Part shown: positions 26,703 through 35,330 of the stretch, piece after piece
Layout of the letters: each line of letters opens with the position of its first letter
Numbering within the stretch: position 1 is the stretch's first letter
Position numbers and translations under genes: made by a program
Source: Rhizobium hidalgonense
Lineage (GTDB): Bacteria > Pseudomonadota > Alphaproteobacteria > Rhizobiales > Rhizobiaceae
DNA: 64,000 nucleotides
Assembly: GCF_002914525.1 (NCBI RefSeq)
Contig: NZ_LODW01000059.1
Span: forward strand, 124,001-188,000
Reading direction: 5' to 3'
The notes under the pieces: generated by a model
The model's database searches: none
Seen by the model: only the letters and a program-made list of their open reading frames with translations
What the model was told of the DNA's origin: nothing

Positions 26703-27371
26703 ATGACCCTCTTGCGCCCGAAATACGTCACCTTCGACTGCTACGGCACACTGACCAACTTCCAGATGGCGGAAGCGGCCCGTGACCTTTACCGCAACCA
26801 GCTCGACGAGGCGCGGATGGCCGAGTTCATCCGCAATTTCGCCGCCTATCGCCTTGACGAGGTTCTGGGTGACTGGAAGTCCTATGCCGAGGTCGTTCAC
26901 AATTCGATCGAGCGCACCTGCAAGCGCAACGGTATCAAGTTCAACGAAGAAGACGCTCGCATGGTCTATGAGCGGGTGCCGACCTGGGGTCCGCATGCGG
27001 ATGTGCCGGCTGGCCTTGCGAAGGTCGCGAAGGAAATCCCGCTGGTGATCCTGTCGAACGCGATGAATTCGCAAATCATGTCGAATGTCGAAAAGCTCGG
27101 CGCTCCGTTCCATGCGGTTTACACCGCCGAACAGGCACAGGCCTACAAGCCGCGCCTGCAGGCCTTTGAATATATGTTCGACATGCTTGGATGCGGCCCC
27201 GAAGATGTCGTGCACTGCTCCTCGTCGTTCCGCTATGACCTTATGTCGGCCAACGATATCGGCATCAAGAACAAGGTGTGGGTCAACCGCCGCCATGAAC
27301 CCGCCAACCCGTACTATGGCTATGTCGAGATCGCCGACATTTCCGGCCTGCCGGGCGTTTTCGGTCTCTGA
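26703..27371 (+). CDS. Type II haloacid dehalogenase-like HAD hydrolase
   Basis: 222 residues, close to the family length. Motif I is YVTFDCYGTLTNFQ with the nucleophilic Asp near residue 11; motif II is VILSNAMNSQI; the lysine is in AQAYKPRLQAFEYM; the last motif is CSSSFRYDLMSAND. The family hydrolyses L-2-haloacids, but many members act on other small acids or phosphates. AAAGGA about 8 bases ahead supports the ATG at 26703 rather than 26697. A strong hairpin follows directly, so the gene is monocistronic. The substrate is uncertain. Confidence 0.82.
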   Translation: MTLLRPKYVTFDCYGTLTNFQMAEAARDLYRNQLDEARMAEFIRNFAAYRLDEVLGDWKSYAEVVHNSIERTCKRNGIKFNEEDARMVYERVPTWGPHADVPAGLAKVAKEIPLVILSNAMNSQIMSNVEKLGAPFHAVYTAEQAQAYKPRLQAFEYMFDMLGCGPEDVVHCSSSFRYDLMSANDIGIKNKVWVNRRHEPANPYYGYVEIADISGLPGVFGL

Positions 27372-27377
27372 CCCAAA

Positions 27378-27415
27378 CGAGGAATGCGCGGGCGTGTCTG
27401 CCCGCGCATTCCTCG
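27378..27415 (+). terminator. Hairpin after the dehalogenase gene
   Basis: A perfect 16-bp stem (27378-27393 with 27400-27415) with the loop GTGTCT starts six bases after the stop codon. No T-run follows, so termination would rely on the very stable stem or the hairpin may protect the 3' end. Confidence 0.75.
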
Positions 27416-27618
27416 AAGTGGTTGATCGTGCTCGCAGACTCGCAATTCGATAGTGGCCGTAGCGCCCCTACAATGTGGTTCCCTCCTTGTCGGCCTTAAG
27501 CCTGCCTGTGAGGACCACGCGAACTCTCCAAAGACGTAAAGCTCGAGGGCCGGCCTGCAGCCGGATCGATCGAAGCCCGAGATTGCCAAGATGTGTGTCG
27601 CGATGGCCGTTACGCAAA

Positions 27619-27644
27619 AATGTGGCGCCCGCGTGCGCCACATT
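27619..27644 (-). terminator. Rho-independent terminator of the semialdehyde dehydrogenase gene
   Basis: Arms AATGTGGCGC and GCGCCACATT are perfectly complementary around a 6-base loop, about 30 bases beyond the stop at 27675. On the minus strand the stem is followed by a short T-run, the classic intrinsic terminator layout. Confidence 0.8.
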
Positions 27645-27674
27645 GCCGGTTCTCATCTCGCTAGCGCGCCAGGC

Positions 27675-29132
27675 TCAGCTCAGCCCGCCGATGTGGAAGC
27701 TCTTCATTTCGAGATATTCCTCGATGCCGACCTGCGCTCCCTCGCGGCCGAGGCCGGACTGCTTGACGCCGCCGAAGGGGGCGACTTCGGTGGAAATCGC
27801 GCCGGTGTTGAGTCCGATCATGCCGAATTCGAGGGCTTCGCCGACGCGCCAGGAGCGCTTCAGGTTTTCGGTGTAGAAATAGGCAGCAAGGCCGAAGGGT
27901 GTGCCGTTGGCGATTGCAATCGCCTGTTCTTCCGTCTCGAAACGGAAGAGCGGAGCAACGGGGCCAAAGGTTTCTTCGCTGGCGAGCAACATATCGGTCG
28001 TCGCCTCCGTCAGCACCATGGGCGCGGCGTATTGCGGCCCTTCCGCCACCGAGCTGCTCCGGGCGGAAATCCTGGCGCCCTTGCCCAGAGCGTCGTCGAC
28101 ATGGCGGGTGATCTTTTCGATGGCCGCAGCGTTGATCATCGGGCCGACGACAGTGCCTGGTTCCGTTCCGGGACCGACCTTCATGGCCTTGACGCGGGCG
28201 CCGAGCTTCTCGGCAAAGGCGTCGTACACCCCGGCCTGCACCAGGATGCGGTTGGCGCAGACGCAGGTCTGGCCGCCGTTGCGGAACTTGGCCATGATGG
28301 CGCCTTCGACCGCGAGATCGAGATCGGCATCGTTAAAGACGATGAACGGTGCATTGCCGCCCAGTTCGAGGGAGAGCCGCTTCACGCTGTCGGCGGCGCC
28401 GCGCATCAACAGCGAGCCGATCCGGGTCGAGCCGGTGAAGGAGATCTTGCGCACCGTCGGGTTTACCATGAACTCGTTGCCGATCTGCGTCGGCATGCCG
28501 GTGACGATGTTGATCACGCCTGCCGGAATGCCGGCACGCTCGGCAAGGACACCCATGGCGAGCGCCGAATAGGGTGTGAACTCCGAAGGCTTGATGACAA
28601 CCGTACAGCCGGCCGCCAAGGCAGGCGCCACTTTTCGGGTGATCATGGCGATCGGGAAATTCCACGGGGTGACGATGGCGCAGACGCCGACCGCCTCCTT
28701 GAGCACGACGATGCGGCGATCCGGTGTCGGTGAGGGAATGGTGTGGCCGCCGATGCGGCGAGCCTCTTCGGCAAACCATTTGACGAAGGAAGCACCGTAA
28801 CGGACCTCGACACGCGATTCATCGAGTGGCTTACCCTGTTCAAGCGTGATGAGCAGCGCCAGATCCTCGAGATTTTCGATCATCAGCGCGTACCAACGCT
28901 CGAGCAGAACGGCGCGTTCGGCGTGTGTCCTCTTCTTCCACGACGCGAAAGCTGCCTGCGCTGCCTCGATTGCCGCGCGGGTCTCGGCGGTCCCCATGTC
29001 CGGAACAGTGCCAAGGTTCTCCTGGGTGGCGGGATTGACGACGCTCACCGTCTGGCCCGAAGTTGCAGGCGACCAGATTCCGTCGATCAGGCCTGCCTGC
29101 TGGAAAAGGTCTTTGTCTCTCAACTCAAGCAT
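27675..29132 (-). CDS. gabD: NAD(P)-dependent succinate-semialdehyde dehydrogenase
   Basis: 485 residues, aldehyde dehydrogenase fold. TPWNFPIAMITRK and FTGSTRIGS form the cofactor site, LELGGNAPFIV holds the general-base Glu, and the catalytic cysteine is in NGGQTCVCANR near residue 290; this CVC form is typical of GabD proteins. It oxidises succinate semialdehyde to succinate, completing GABA or putrescine breakdown. The start ATG at 29132 has GAGAGG ahead; the ORF continues upstream without similarity. A paralogue lies at 45973-47424. It ends at its own terminator, and 262 bases separate it from the preceding gene. Confidence 0.9.
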   Translation of the reverse strand: MLELRDKDLFQQAGLIDGIWSPATSGQTVSVVNPATQENLGTVPDMGTAETRAAIEAAQAAFASWKKRTHAERAVLLERWYALMIENLEDLALLITLEQGKPLDESRVEVRYGASFVKWFAEEARRIGGHTIPSPTPDRRIVVLKEAVGVCAIVTPWNFPIAMITRKVAPALAAGCTVVIKPSEFTPYSALAMGVLAERAGIPAGVINIVTGMPTQIGNEFMVNPTVRKISFTGSTRIGSLLMRGAADSVKRLSLELGGNAPFIVFNDADLDLAVEGAIMAKFRNGGQTCVCANRILVQAGVYDAFAEKLGARVKAMKVGPGTEPGTVVGPMINAAAIEKITRHVDDALGKGARISARSSSVAEGPQYAAPMVLTEATTDMLLASEETFGPVAPLFRFETEEQAIAIANGTPFGLAAYFYTENLKRSWRVGEALEFGMIGLNTGAISTEVAPFGGVKQSGLGREGAQVGIEEYLEMKSFHIGGLS

Positions 29133-29394
29133 CTGGTTTCCTCTCTGACCATTGGCTGCGGCCGCAAGAGCCACCGTGTTGGATGAATTCGGTCTTGCGC
29201 CGTCATCGATGCGTGTTTCTGAACAAAGCCTACCGAAACGGGACAAGCAGCATGCATCGACTGTGGGGGCCGCTGCGGTGGAAAATAACGTTTTCAGCGA
29301 TGTCACAGTCATCTCGGCGCGGCAGAGGGCAAGCATGCCGTACAGTCGACCGCGAAGGGATCCCAAACGCGCAGTCGGGCCTCGGCATCATGCT

Positions 29395-30849
29395 CTAGAA
29401 GTAGCCGAGGATAGATTTCACCTCGAGATATTCCAGCATGCCCTCAACGCCGTACTCGCGCCCATTTCCAGATTGCTTGAAGCCGCCAAAAGGCGCGTGT
29501 GGATCCCAGGTAGGGTAGTTGAGATGCACCTGACCGCAGCGGATCTGGGACGCGACGTCCCTAACGACGTCCATATTCCCGCCCTGCACATGCGCACCCA
29601 GGCCGTAGACAGTATGGTTGGCGATGGTGATGGCCTCCTCAACCGTGTCGTAGGGAATGAGGCAGAGAACTGGGCCGAAGATCTCCTCCTGGGCGATGCG
29701 CATCTCCGTGTGCACGTCCGAGAAAATCGTCGGCTTAACGTAGAAGCCTGCATTCAGACCGGCGGGGCGACCCTCGCCGCCGGCGACGAGCGTTGCGCCT
29801 TCGGCAATACCAACGCCGATCATGGTCTGGATCCGATCGAACTGGGCGCGGTTGGCGATCGCACCGTGCGTAGTGGCTTCTGAGAGGGGATCACCGATCA
29901 CGATCTTGTCTGCGGCTTTTCTGGCGAGCGACTCGATTTCGGGCAGTCGCGCCCGCGGCACGATCATCCGCGTCGGCGCGCTGCATGATTGGCCGAGATT
30001 GCGGAAGGCAGCGGCGATGCCCATGGAAACGGCGAAATCGAGATCGGCGTCCGGCAGGATCACGTTCGGGGACTTACCGCCGAGCTCCTGGGCGACGCGT
30101 TTGACGGTCGGCGCGGCCGCCTGGGCCACCGCGATTCCCGCCCGGGTAGAGCCGGTAATGGAAATCATGTCCACATCCGGATGGGACGCGAGAGCCGAAC
30201 CGACGGACGGGCCGTCGCCATTGACGAGGTTGAAGACGCCAGCAGGAAAACCCGCTTCCTCGATCGCCTCCGCAAACAGCAGCGCGTCGAGGGGAGAAAG
30301 CTCGCTGGGCTTCAGCACGACCGTGCAGCCTGCGGCGAGCGCCGGCGAAACCTTGGCGGTGATCTGGTAGAGCGGCCAGTTCCATGGCGTGATGAGCGCG
30401 CAGACGCCGATCGGTTCGTGGGCGATGGCGGTGTGGCCGCGCTGCTTGATGAAGGGGAATGCTTGCAGGACATCACGAGCGGCCTTGACATGGGCGATCG
30501 CCAGCGGCACTTGCGCGGTGCGGGCATATCCGATCGCCGCGCCCATTTCGAGGCTCAGGCATTGTGCGAAGAGCTCGCTGCGCGCTTCGAGCAGCGCCTG
30601 CAGGCGATCAAGCAGTCCGATACGATAGTTCGGCTCGGTACGGCTCCAGGTGGCAAAGGCCCGCCGGGCCGCGGAAACCGCAGCGTCGACATCCCAGTGG
30701 TTTCCAAGCGCAAACCGCGTCACAGCCTCTTCCGTGGCAGGATTGACCAAGGTGCCCTTGGCGGCGCCCCTGGCTTCGAGCCATTGACCGTCGATGAAGA
30801 ATTTGTCGAGACGACCGCCGCGGGACAGGTGTTCGAGAGGTGCTGTCAT
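29395..30849 (-). CDS. Aldehyde dehydrogenase family protein
   Basis: 484 residues. TPWNWPLYQITAK and ITGSTRAGI form the NAD site, AQELGGKSPNVIL has the general base, and the catalytic cysteine is in NLGQSCSAPTR near residue 280. This branch (with SAPTR after the cysteine) is broad-specificity and includes enzymes acting on gamma-glutamyl- or aminoaldehydes. It overlaps the PuuB-like oxidase gene by ATGA (30846-30849), so the two are coupled: the oxidase would make an aldehyde and this enzyme an acid. No glutamylpolyamine synthetase was seen in the window. Confidence 0.88.
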   Translation of the reverse strand: MTAPLEHLSRGGRLDKFFIDGQWLEARGAAKGTLVNPATEEAVTRFALGNHWDVDAAVSAARRAFATWSRTEPNYRIGLLDRLQALLEARSELFAQCLSLEMGAAIGYARTAQVPLAIAHVKAARDVLQAFPFIKQRGHTAIAHEPIGVCALITPWNWPLYQITAKVSPALAAGCTVVLKPSELSPLDALLFAEAIEEAGFPAGVFNLVNGDGPSVGSALASHPDVDMISITGSTRAGIAVAQAAAPTVKRVAQELGGKSPNVILPDADLDFAVSMGIAAAFRNLGQSCSAPTRMIVPRARLPEIESLARKAADKIVIGDPLSEATTHGAIANRAQFDRIQTMIGVGIAEGATLVAGGEGRPAGLNAGFYVKPTIFSDVHTEMRIAQEEIFGPVLCLIPYDTVEEAITIANHTVYGLGAHVQGGNMDVVRDVASQIRCGQVHLNYPTWDPHAPFGGFKQSGNGREYGVEGMLEYLEVKSILGYF

Positions 30850-32123
30850 CCGACAAGGTCCTTAACGCGGTAATAGGCACCGACGACGGGCAGGAACCAC
30901 GGGTTTCCGGTATGCATCGGAACAGCGGGCCAGGCGAAGCCGTCGAGCGGATTGGCGTCCTTGCGCCCCATCGCCATATTGGCCAGCGCGCTGCCCATGA
31001 GGGTCGACAACTGGGCGCCATGGCCGGAATAGCCCATGCTGTAAATGACACCGTCGGCGTTGCCCGCGCGGGGATAACGGTCTTGCGTGCAACCGACGAG
31101 GCCGCCCCAGCAATAATCGATCTCGACGTCTGAAAGCTGCGGAAACATGCCGACCATCTGCTGGCGCAAAAGCTGGCCGGAGCTGACGTCGGTTTTCTGG
31201 TTGGACACGGCCGAAAATCTCGCCCTCCCCCCGAACAGCATGCGGTTGTCGGGCGTCAGGCGGAAATAGTTGGAAATGTTGAGCGAGTTGGTGAAGTTGC
31301 GGTTGCCGGGAACCGTCGCGGCGACCTCCTGCGGGGTTAGCGGACGTGTCGCAATGATGAAGGAAGCGATTGGCATCAGCCTTCGGCGGAAATAGTTAAA
31401 GGCGCTTGGCGTATAGGCGTCGGTCGCCAGGATGACCTGGCGCGTTGTGAGCGAGCCGGTCGATGTGGTGAGCCGCCAACCATTGGGCACCTGCTCTCGG
31501 CCGGTGACCGGGTTCCGCTCCCAGATCACCGCGCCATGGCGGTGGGCCGCTTCCGCCATGCCGTTGGCGTAGCGCCCCATATGCATCATGGCGGATTTCG
31601 GATAGAGAATCCCGCCATGGAAGGCATCCGATACCACCTCCTTGCGGAGATCCTCGCGCGTAAGCCATTCGGCTGAGGGGTCGACCTCACGACGGATTTC
31701 TTCGGACATCGCCTGCAGCTTGCTGACATGAGACGGCTTCGCGGCAAGTTTGAGCTTGCCGCCCCTGCGGAAGTCGCAGGCGATCTTTTCTTCCTCGATG
31801 ATCCGTTCGATCATGTCGATCGAATCATCATAGGCGCGCCACAAGCGGCGCGCCCGGTCTTCTCCGAGATGCTGCCTGGCGGCGCCAAAGCTTGCGAAAT
31901 GACCGCTGTTAAGGTGCCCGCCATTGCGGCCGGACGCACCATACCCAACGTGCTCGGCTTCCAGCAGAGCGACCTTCGCACCGGATTGGGCCAGCGTGCG
32001 CGCGGCATTGAGCCCGGTGAAGCCGGCTCCGATCACCGCAACCTCGAAATCGCCCGAGACCGGGTCGGCGCTGCTTCCGGCGAATGGGATCGAGGTATCA
32101 TGCCAGTAGGAAGCAAATTTCAT
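30846..32123 (-). CDS. FAD-dependent amine/amino-acid oxidase, PuuB-like
   Basis: 425 residues, DAO/GlyA fold. The FAD Rossmann motif VAVIGAGFTGLNAARTLA is near residue 25, and GYGASGRNGGHLNSG is the second FAD-contact motif of gamma-glutamylputrescine oxidases. The C-terminus carries YSMGYSGHGAQLSTLMG. It should oxidise an amine with release of an aldehyde and ammonia, feeding the coupled aldehyde dehydrogenase. The ATG at 32123 starts the conserved WHDTSIPF region; the ORF reaches further upstream without similarity. Hydrophobicity suggests a soluble protein. Confidence 0.87.
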   Translation of the reverse strand: MKFASYWHDTSIPFAGSSADPVSGDFEVAVIGAGFTGLNAARTLAQSGAKVALLEAEHVGYGASGRNGGHLNSGHFASFGAARQHLGEDRARRLWRAYDDSIDMIERIIEEEKIACDFRRGGKLKLAAKPSHVSKLQAMSEEIRREVDPSAEWLTREDLRKEVVSDAFHGGILYPKSAMMHMGRYANGMAEAAHRHGAVIWERNPVTGREQVPNGWRLTTSTGSLTTRQVILATDAYTPSAFNYFRRRLMPIASFIIATRPLTPQEVAATVPGNRNFTNSLNISNYFRLTPDNRMLFGGRARFSAVSNQKTDVSSGQLLRQQMVGMFPQLSDVEIDYCWGGLVGCTQDRYPRAGNADGVIYSMGYSGHGAQLSTLMGSALANMAMGRKDANPLDGFAWPAVPMHTGNPWFLPVVGAYYRVKDLVG

Positions 32124-32613
32124 TGGCGTATGCCTTCTGCTCGTCAATTTGAATGCATGGAGTATATGCCCGCTTGCGTTGGAGGAGTGCGGCGCGGGCG
32201 GCCTTGTTTCGCAACAATCGCCTGTGTTCGGGGCAGCAAACCACAGCATATTCTGTTTATGCGCCAACCCCGCAGTCCACCCCCGGAAGCCACAGATTCG
32301 GATCTATGCAGCATTCTGTCCCTTGCCCGGATTCAAGGAAGCCGGGCGAACAACGGCCCGGCACCGAGGTGCGGATGGGCACCGGCACCAAAAATGGGAG
32401 TGACATGATGACCGGTAAACCCATGCTGCTCATCGAGGCGAAAAGCGTATCAGCCTCTGAAGGCAAACGAAGCACCTTGGGACCAGACGACATATTTGGG
32501 ACCGACCGCGACGTCGTTTGGAGCAGCGCCTCGGGCGGGTTCCCGCCGGATCGGCTTGGCGAGATAACCGGATCGGCCGCCCCGATCTGCTTTTCAGACA
32601 TCAGCCGATATGA
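32124..32613. other. Promoter region of the PuuB-like operon
   Basis: About 490 bases with no convincing gene; a short plus-strand frame at 32403-32662 has no domain and overlaps the hairpin of the cupin gene. It separates two minus-strand operons and should hold the promoter for the oxidase. Confidence 0.4.
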
Positions 32614-32640
32614 GAGGCGCGCCGTCATTCGGCGCGCCTC
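32614..32640 (-). terminator. Hairpin after the cupin gene
   Basis: GAGGCGCGCCG pairs perfectly with CGGCGCGCCTC around a 5-base loop, 12 bases beyond the cupin stop. There is no marked T-run on the minus strand. It marks the end of the ArgE-hydroxyacid dehydrogenase-cupin operon. Confidence 0.7.
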
Positions 32641-32652
32641 GTCGGCGAGTGC

Positions 32653-33009
32653 TCAGTCGTAAACGCAAACGTAGATCTTGCGCACGGTTTCGATGGTACG
32701 CCAGACGCCGACAAAACCGGGCTTCATCACGAAGCTGTCGCCAGCTCGATAGGTCATCGTCTCGCCGCCTTTCTCATCGATTTCGACAACACCGGAAAGG
32801 ATGTGGCAGAATTCGTAGACCGTGCCCTTGATCGAATGGTGTTCGCCGGGCGTCGCCTCCCAAATGCCGGTGAGCACCTTTTCACCTTTTGAGGCATCCT
32901 GTGCCCAGGTCTTGTAGGCCGGATTGCCTGAAATCAGCCGTTCTGGGTCCGGCACGGCCTGCTTTGGGGCAAAATTCGGATCGGTATCGATAGTCAACAG
33001 AAGCGACAT
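32653..33009 (-). CDS. Cupin-domain protein (DUF861/Cupin_3 type)
   Basis: 118 residues, a single beta-barrel. The conserved strands GIWEATPGEHHS, EFCHILSGVVEI and AGDSFVMKPGFVGVW match small cupins of the (S)-ureidoglycine aminohydrolase/EutQ-like group. The glutamate and histidine of EFCHIL could bind a metal. It is the last gene of a minus-strand operon with a hydroxyacid dehydrogenase (14 bases) and an ArgE-like deacylase. Such cupins often accompany PuuB-type oxidases in Rhizobiales; the reaction is unknown. Confidence 0.85.
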   Translation of the reverse strand: MSLLLTIDTDPNFAPKQAVPDPERLISGNPAYKTWAQDASKGEKVLTGIWEATPGEHHSIKGTVYEFCHILSGVVEIDEKGGETMTYRAGDSFVMKPGFVGVWRTIETVRKIYVCVYD

Positions 33010-33023
33010 GTCATTTTCCTCGT

Positions 33024-33947
33024 TTAATAACCGCGTGTCCGATCGACCAGGCCGATCAGGTTTTTGCCGGCGCGGTGGCGCCGAATATTTTCAATGACCG
33101 AGTGCGCTGCCGTTTCCGGCTGCGTGACGGAGGCGATGTGCGGCGTGATCGCCACTTTTGGATGTTGCCAGAGCGGATGTTCTGCCGGCAGCGGCTCGGG
33201 ATCGGTGACGTCGAGCATGGCCGCGGCGAGACGGCCATGGTCGAGCGCCTCGATCAGTGCCGTCTGGTCGAGATGGGCCCCGCGACCGACATGCAACAGT
33301 CGTGCGCCGGCCGGCAATTGGGAGAAGAGGTCGGCATTGAGTATGCCGCGCGTCTCATCGGTAAGCGGCAGCAGGCAGACGAGAATGTCGGTCTCTGCCA
33401 GAAAAGCGGCAAGCCCATCCGTGCCATGATGACAGGTGACGCCGTCAATTTGCTTTTTGCTTCGGCTCCATCCTGCGAGAGGAAACTGGAATGGCTTCAA
33501 ACGCTCGATCGCCGCCTGCGCCAGGATGCCGAGACCCAGGAAGCCTATTCTGCGCCGGGCGGCCTGCGGTACGGCCAGCGGTTGCCAGGCACACTGTTTC
33601 TGCAGCTCCCGATAAGCCAGCATCTCCCGGTGGAGCGTCAGGATGCCAAGCGTGACATATTCCTGCATCATCCGGATAATACCATCCTCGACCATGCGGA
33701 CGACCGCTACAGGCTCCGGCACGCTGTCCTGTTTGAATTGATCGATGCCGGCGCCGATGGAAAACAGCACTTCCAGATTGCGGTAGCGCGAGATGTCAGC
33801 GGGGACCGTCCAGGTCAGGAGATAGCGTACCTTGTCCGGATCCACCGGTTGGCCCGGCCCGACGAACTGCAGATCCGGAAGCTCGCGCGCAAAAATCTCC
33901 CGGAAAATCGCACCGCGGGCGGCATCGGAGTTGAAGAGAAACGCCAT
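33024..33947 (-). CDS. ghrA: Glyoxylate/hydroxypyruvate reductase-like D-2-hydroxyacid dehydrogenase
   Basis: 307 residues. The NAD(P) loop is IGFLGLGILAQAAIERL near residue 135, the substrate Arg lies in HVGRGAHLDQ, the Glu in TDPEPLPAEHPLW and the catalytic His in ITPHIASVTQPE. Together with the short N-terminal domain these identify the GhrA branch rather than phosphoglycerate dehydrogenase. It would reduce glyoxylate, hydroxypyruvate or a related keto acid. It sits 16 bases after the ArgE-like gene and 14 bases before the cupin gene. Confidence 0.85.
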   Translation of the reverse strand: MAFLFNSDAARGAIFREIFARELPDLQFVGPGQPVDPDKVRYLLTWTVPADISRYRNLEVLFSIGAGIDQFKQDSVPEPVAVVRMVEDGIIRMMQEYVTLGILTLHREMLAYRELQKQCAWQPLAVPQAARRRIGFLGLGILAQAAIERLKPFQFPLAGWSRSKKQIDGVTCHHGTDGLAAFLAETDILVCLLPLTDETRGILNADLFSQLPAGARLLHVGRGAHLDQTALIEALDHGRLAAAMLDVTDPEPLPAEHPLWQHPKVAITPHIASVTQPETAAHSVIENIRRHRAGKNLIGLVDRTRGY

Positions 33948-33963
33948 GGAAATCGCTTATCCT

Positions 33964-35091
33964 TCAGCCTTCGGCAAGATGGTTGCCGAGTTTGGCGATC
34001 ATCGTCTGGCATGCTGCAAGCTCGCCGACCTCGATATATTCGTCGGGCCGGTGCGCACGGGCGATATCCCCGGGCCCGCAGATGATGGAATCGATGCCGG
34101 CCTGCTGGTATAGGCCTGCCTCTGTGCCGTAACTCACAGCGGCAAGCGGCTCCCGCCCGGTCAATTCCGTCAGCAGCGCCGCGAAATTGCTGCCTTCGGG
34201 GAGCGCAAGTCCGGGATAGGCGCTCAGCTCATGCCAGCCCACCTGGAATCCCTGATCTCTGAGTGCAGCGAGTCTGGTTTTTACCGGCTCGAGCAGCGAT
34301 GACGGCGAAATATCAGGCACCGCGCGGACCTCGACATCGCAGGTGCAGCGATCCGGAATGATGTTGACCGACTGGCCGCCGGCAATGACCCCAACCTGCA
34401 GTGACGAATAGGGAGGCGCGTAATCATGGTGGAATGGGCCGCTCGTCAGGGACTGGCCGTATTCCGCGACCTCCGTGATCAGTTTGGCCATGGCATGAAT
34501 GGCGTTCAGCCCCAGGTCGGGGCGCGAGGAATGACCTGACCGGCCGATCACCTCCAGCCGGACGGCTGCCTTGCCCTTATGCCCGCGCACCGCCTGCATT
34601 CGGCTCGGTTCGCCGATGATCGCCCCCAGCGGGGCATTGCACAGCTTCGGCAGCTCGGCAATGAGATGCGGGACGCCACGGCTGCCTGCCTCCTCGTCAT
34701 AGGAGAAGGCAAGGTGAATTGGCCGCCGGAGCTTCATGGCGGCAAGTTTTGGCAGTGCGGCCAAGGCGCAGGCGAGAAAACCTTTCATATCGCTGGCGCC
34801 GCGTCCATAAAGCCTGTCTCCCGCCGCGCGCAGAACGAATGGATCCGAACTCCATTCCGGTTCGCCGGCCGGCACGACATCCATGTGCCCGGACAGAATG
34901 TAACCTCGGCCTTCGCGCGGTCCGACAGTCGCAAAAAGGTTGTATCGGTCACCTTCCGGGCCAGGATGGACTGTCACGTCGGCTCCCGCCTTTCGGCAAT
35001 AGTCGCCTATCCAGTCGGCAATCGCGCCGTTCGGCGTTCCAACAACGGAGGGGAACGCGACCAGCTTCGCGAGAATATCGGTGACGTTCAT
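33964..35091 (-). CDS. argE: ArgE-type N-acyl amino-acid deacylase (acetylornithine deacetylase family)
   Basis: 375 residues, M20 metallopeptidase fold. Metal ligands are in YILSGHMDVVPAG, YGRGASDMKGF and FSYDEEAGSRGVPH, with the catalytic Glu in the DEEAG motif; the dimerisation domain follows. ArgE homologues in Rhizobiales often deacylate other N-acyl compounds because arginine is made by ArgJ, so this copy may act on an N-acetylated diamine or amino acid produced by the tandem-GNAT proteins nearby (inference). The ATG at 35091 fits the conserved N-terminus. First gene of its operon. Confidence 0.85.
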   Translation of the reverse strand: MNVTDILAKLVAFPSVVGTPNGAIADWIGDYCRKAGADVTVHPGPEGDRYNLFATVGPREGRGYILSGHMDVVPAGEPEWSSDPFVLRAAGDRLYGRGASDMKGFLACALAALPKLAAMKLRRPIHLAFSYDEEAGSRGVPHLIAELPKLCNAPLGAIIGEPSRMQAVRGHKGKAAVRLEVIGRSGHSSRPDLGLNAIHAMAKLITEVAEYGQSLTSGPFHHDYAPPYSSLQVGVIAGGQSVNIIPDRCTCDVEVRAVPDISPSSLLEPVKTRLAALRDQGFQVGWHELSAYPGLALPEGSNFAALLTELTGREPLAAVSYGTEAGLYQQAGIDSIICGPGDIARAHRPDEYIEVGELAACQTMIAKLGNHLAEG

Positions 35092-35330
35092 GGGTGACCA
35101 AGTTGCCTTTTGAGGGGTCCAGATGCTAACTAGCCTAAGCAAAGGCAGGAGATTTGCCTGCTGAGTGGGGCCTTGGTTCAGCTGAAGATTTCGAATTGTT
35201 GCGGCGAACAGGCCAATCCTGCTGGCCTTGGTGTGCGATATTGTGACTTGGTTGCAATCGGCGCGGATCAAAGACGCTGTCTACCTCCAGTGCAGTCTGG
35301 TGATCTGGCGAATGGAGCGGATACCCGAAT

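Noticed and set aside
26567..26785. A 72-codon frame behind a strong ribosome site before the dehalogenase gene
   Set aside because: It runs into the dehalogenase gene in another frame and looks non-coding there; at best a leader peptide, so not listed as a gene.
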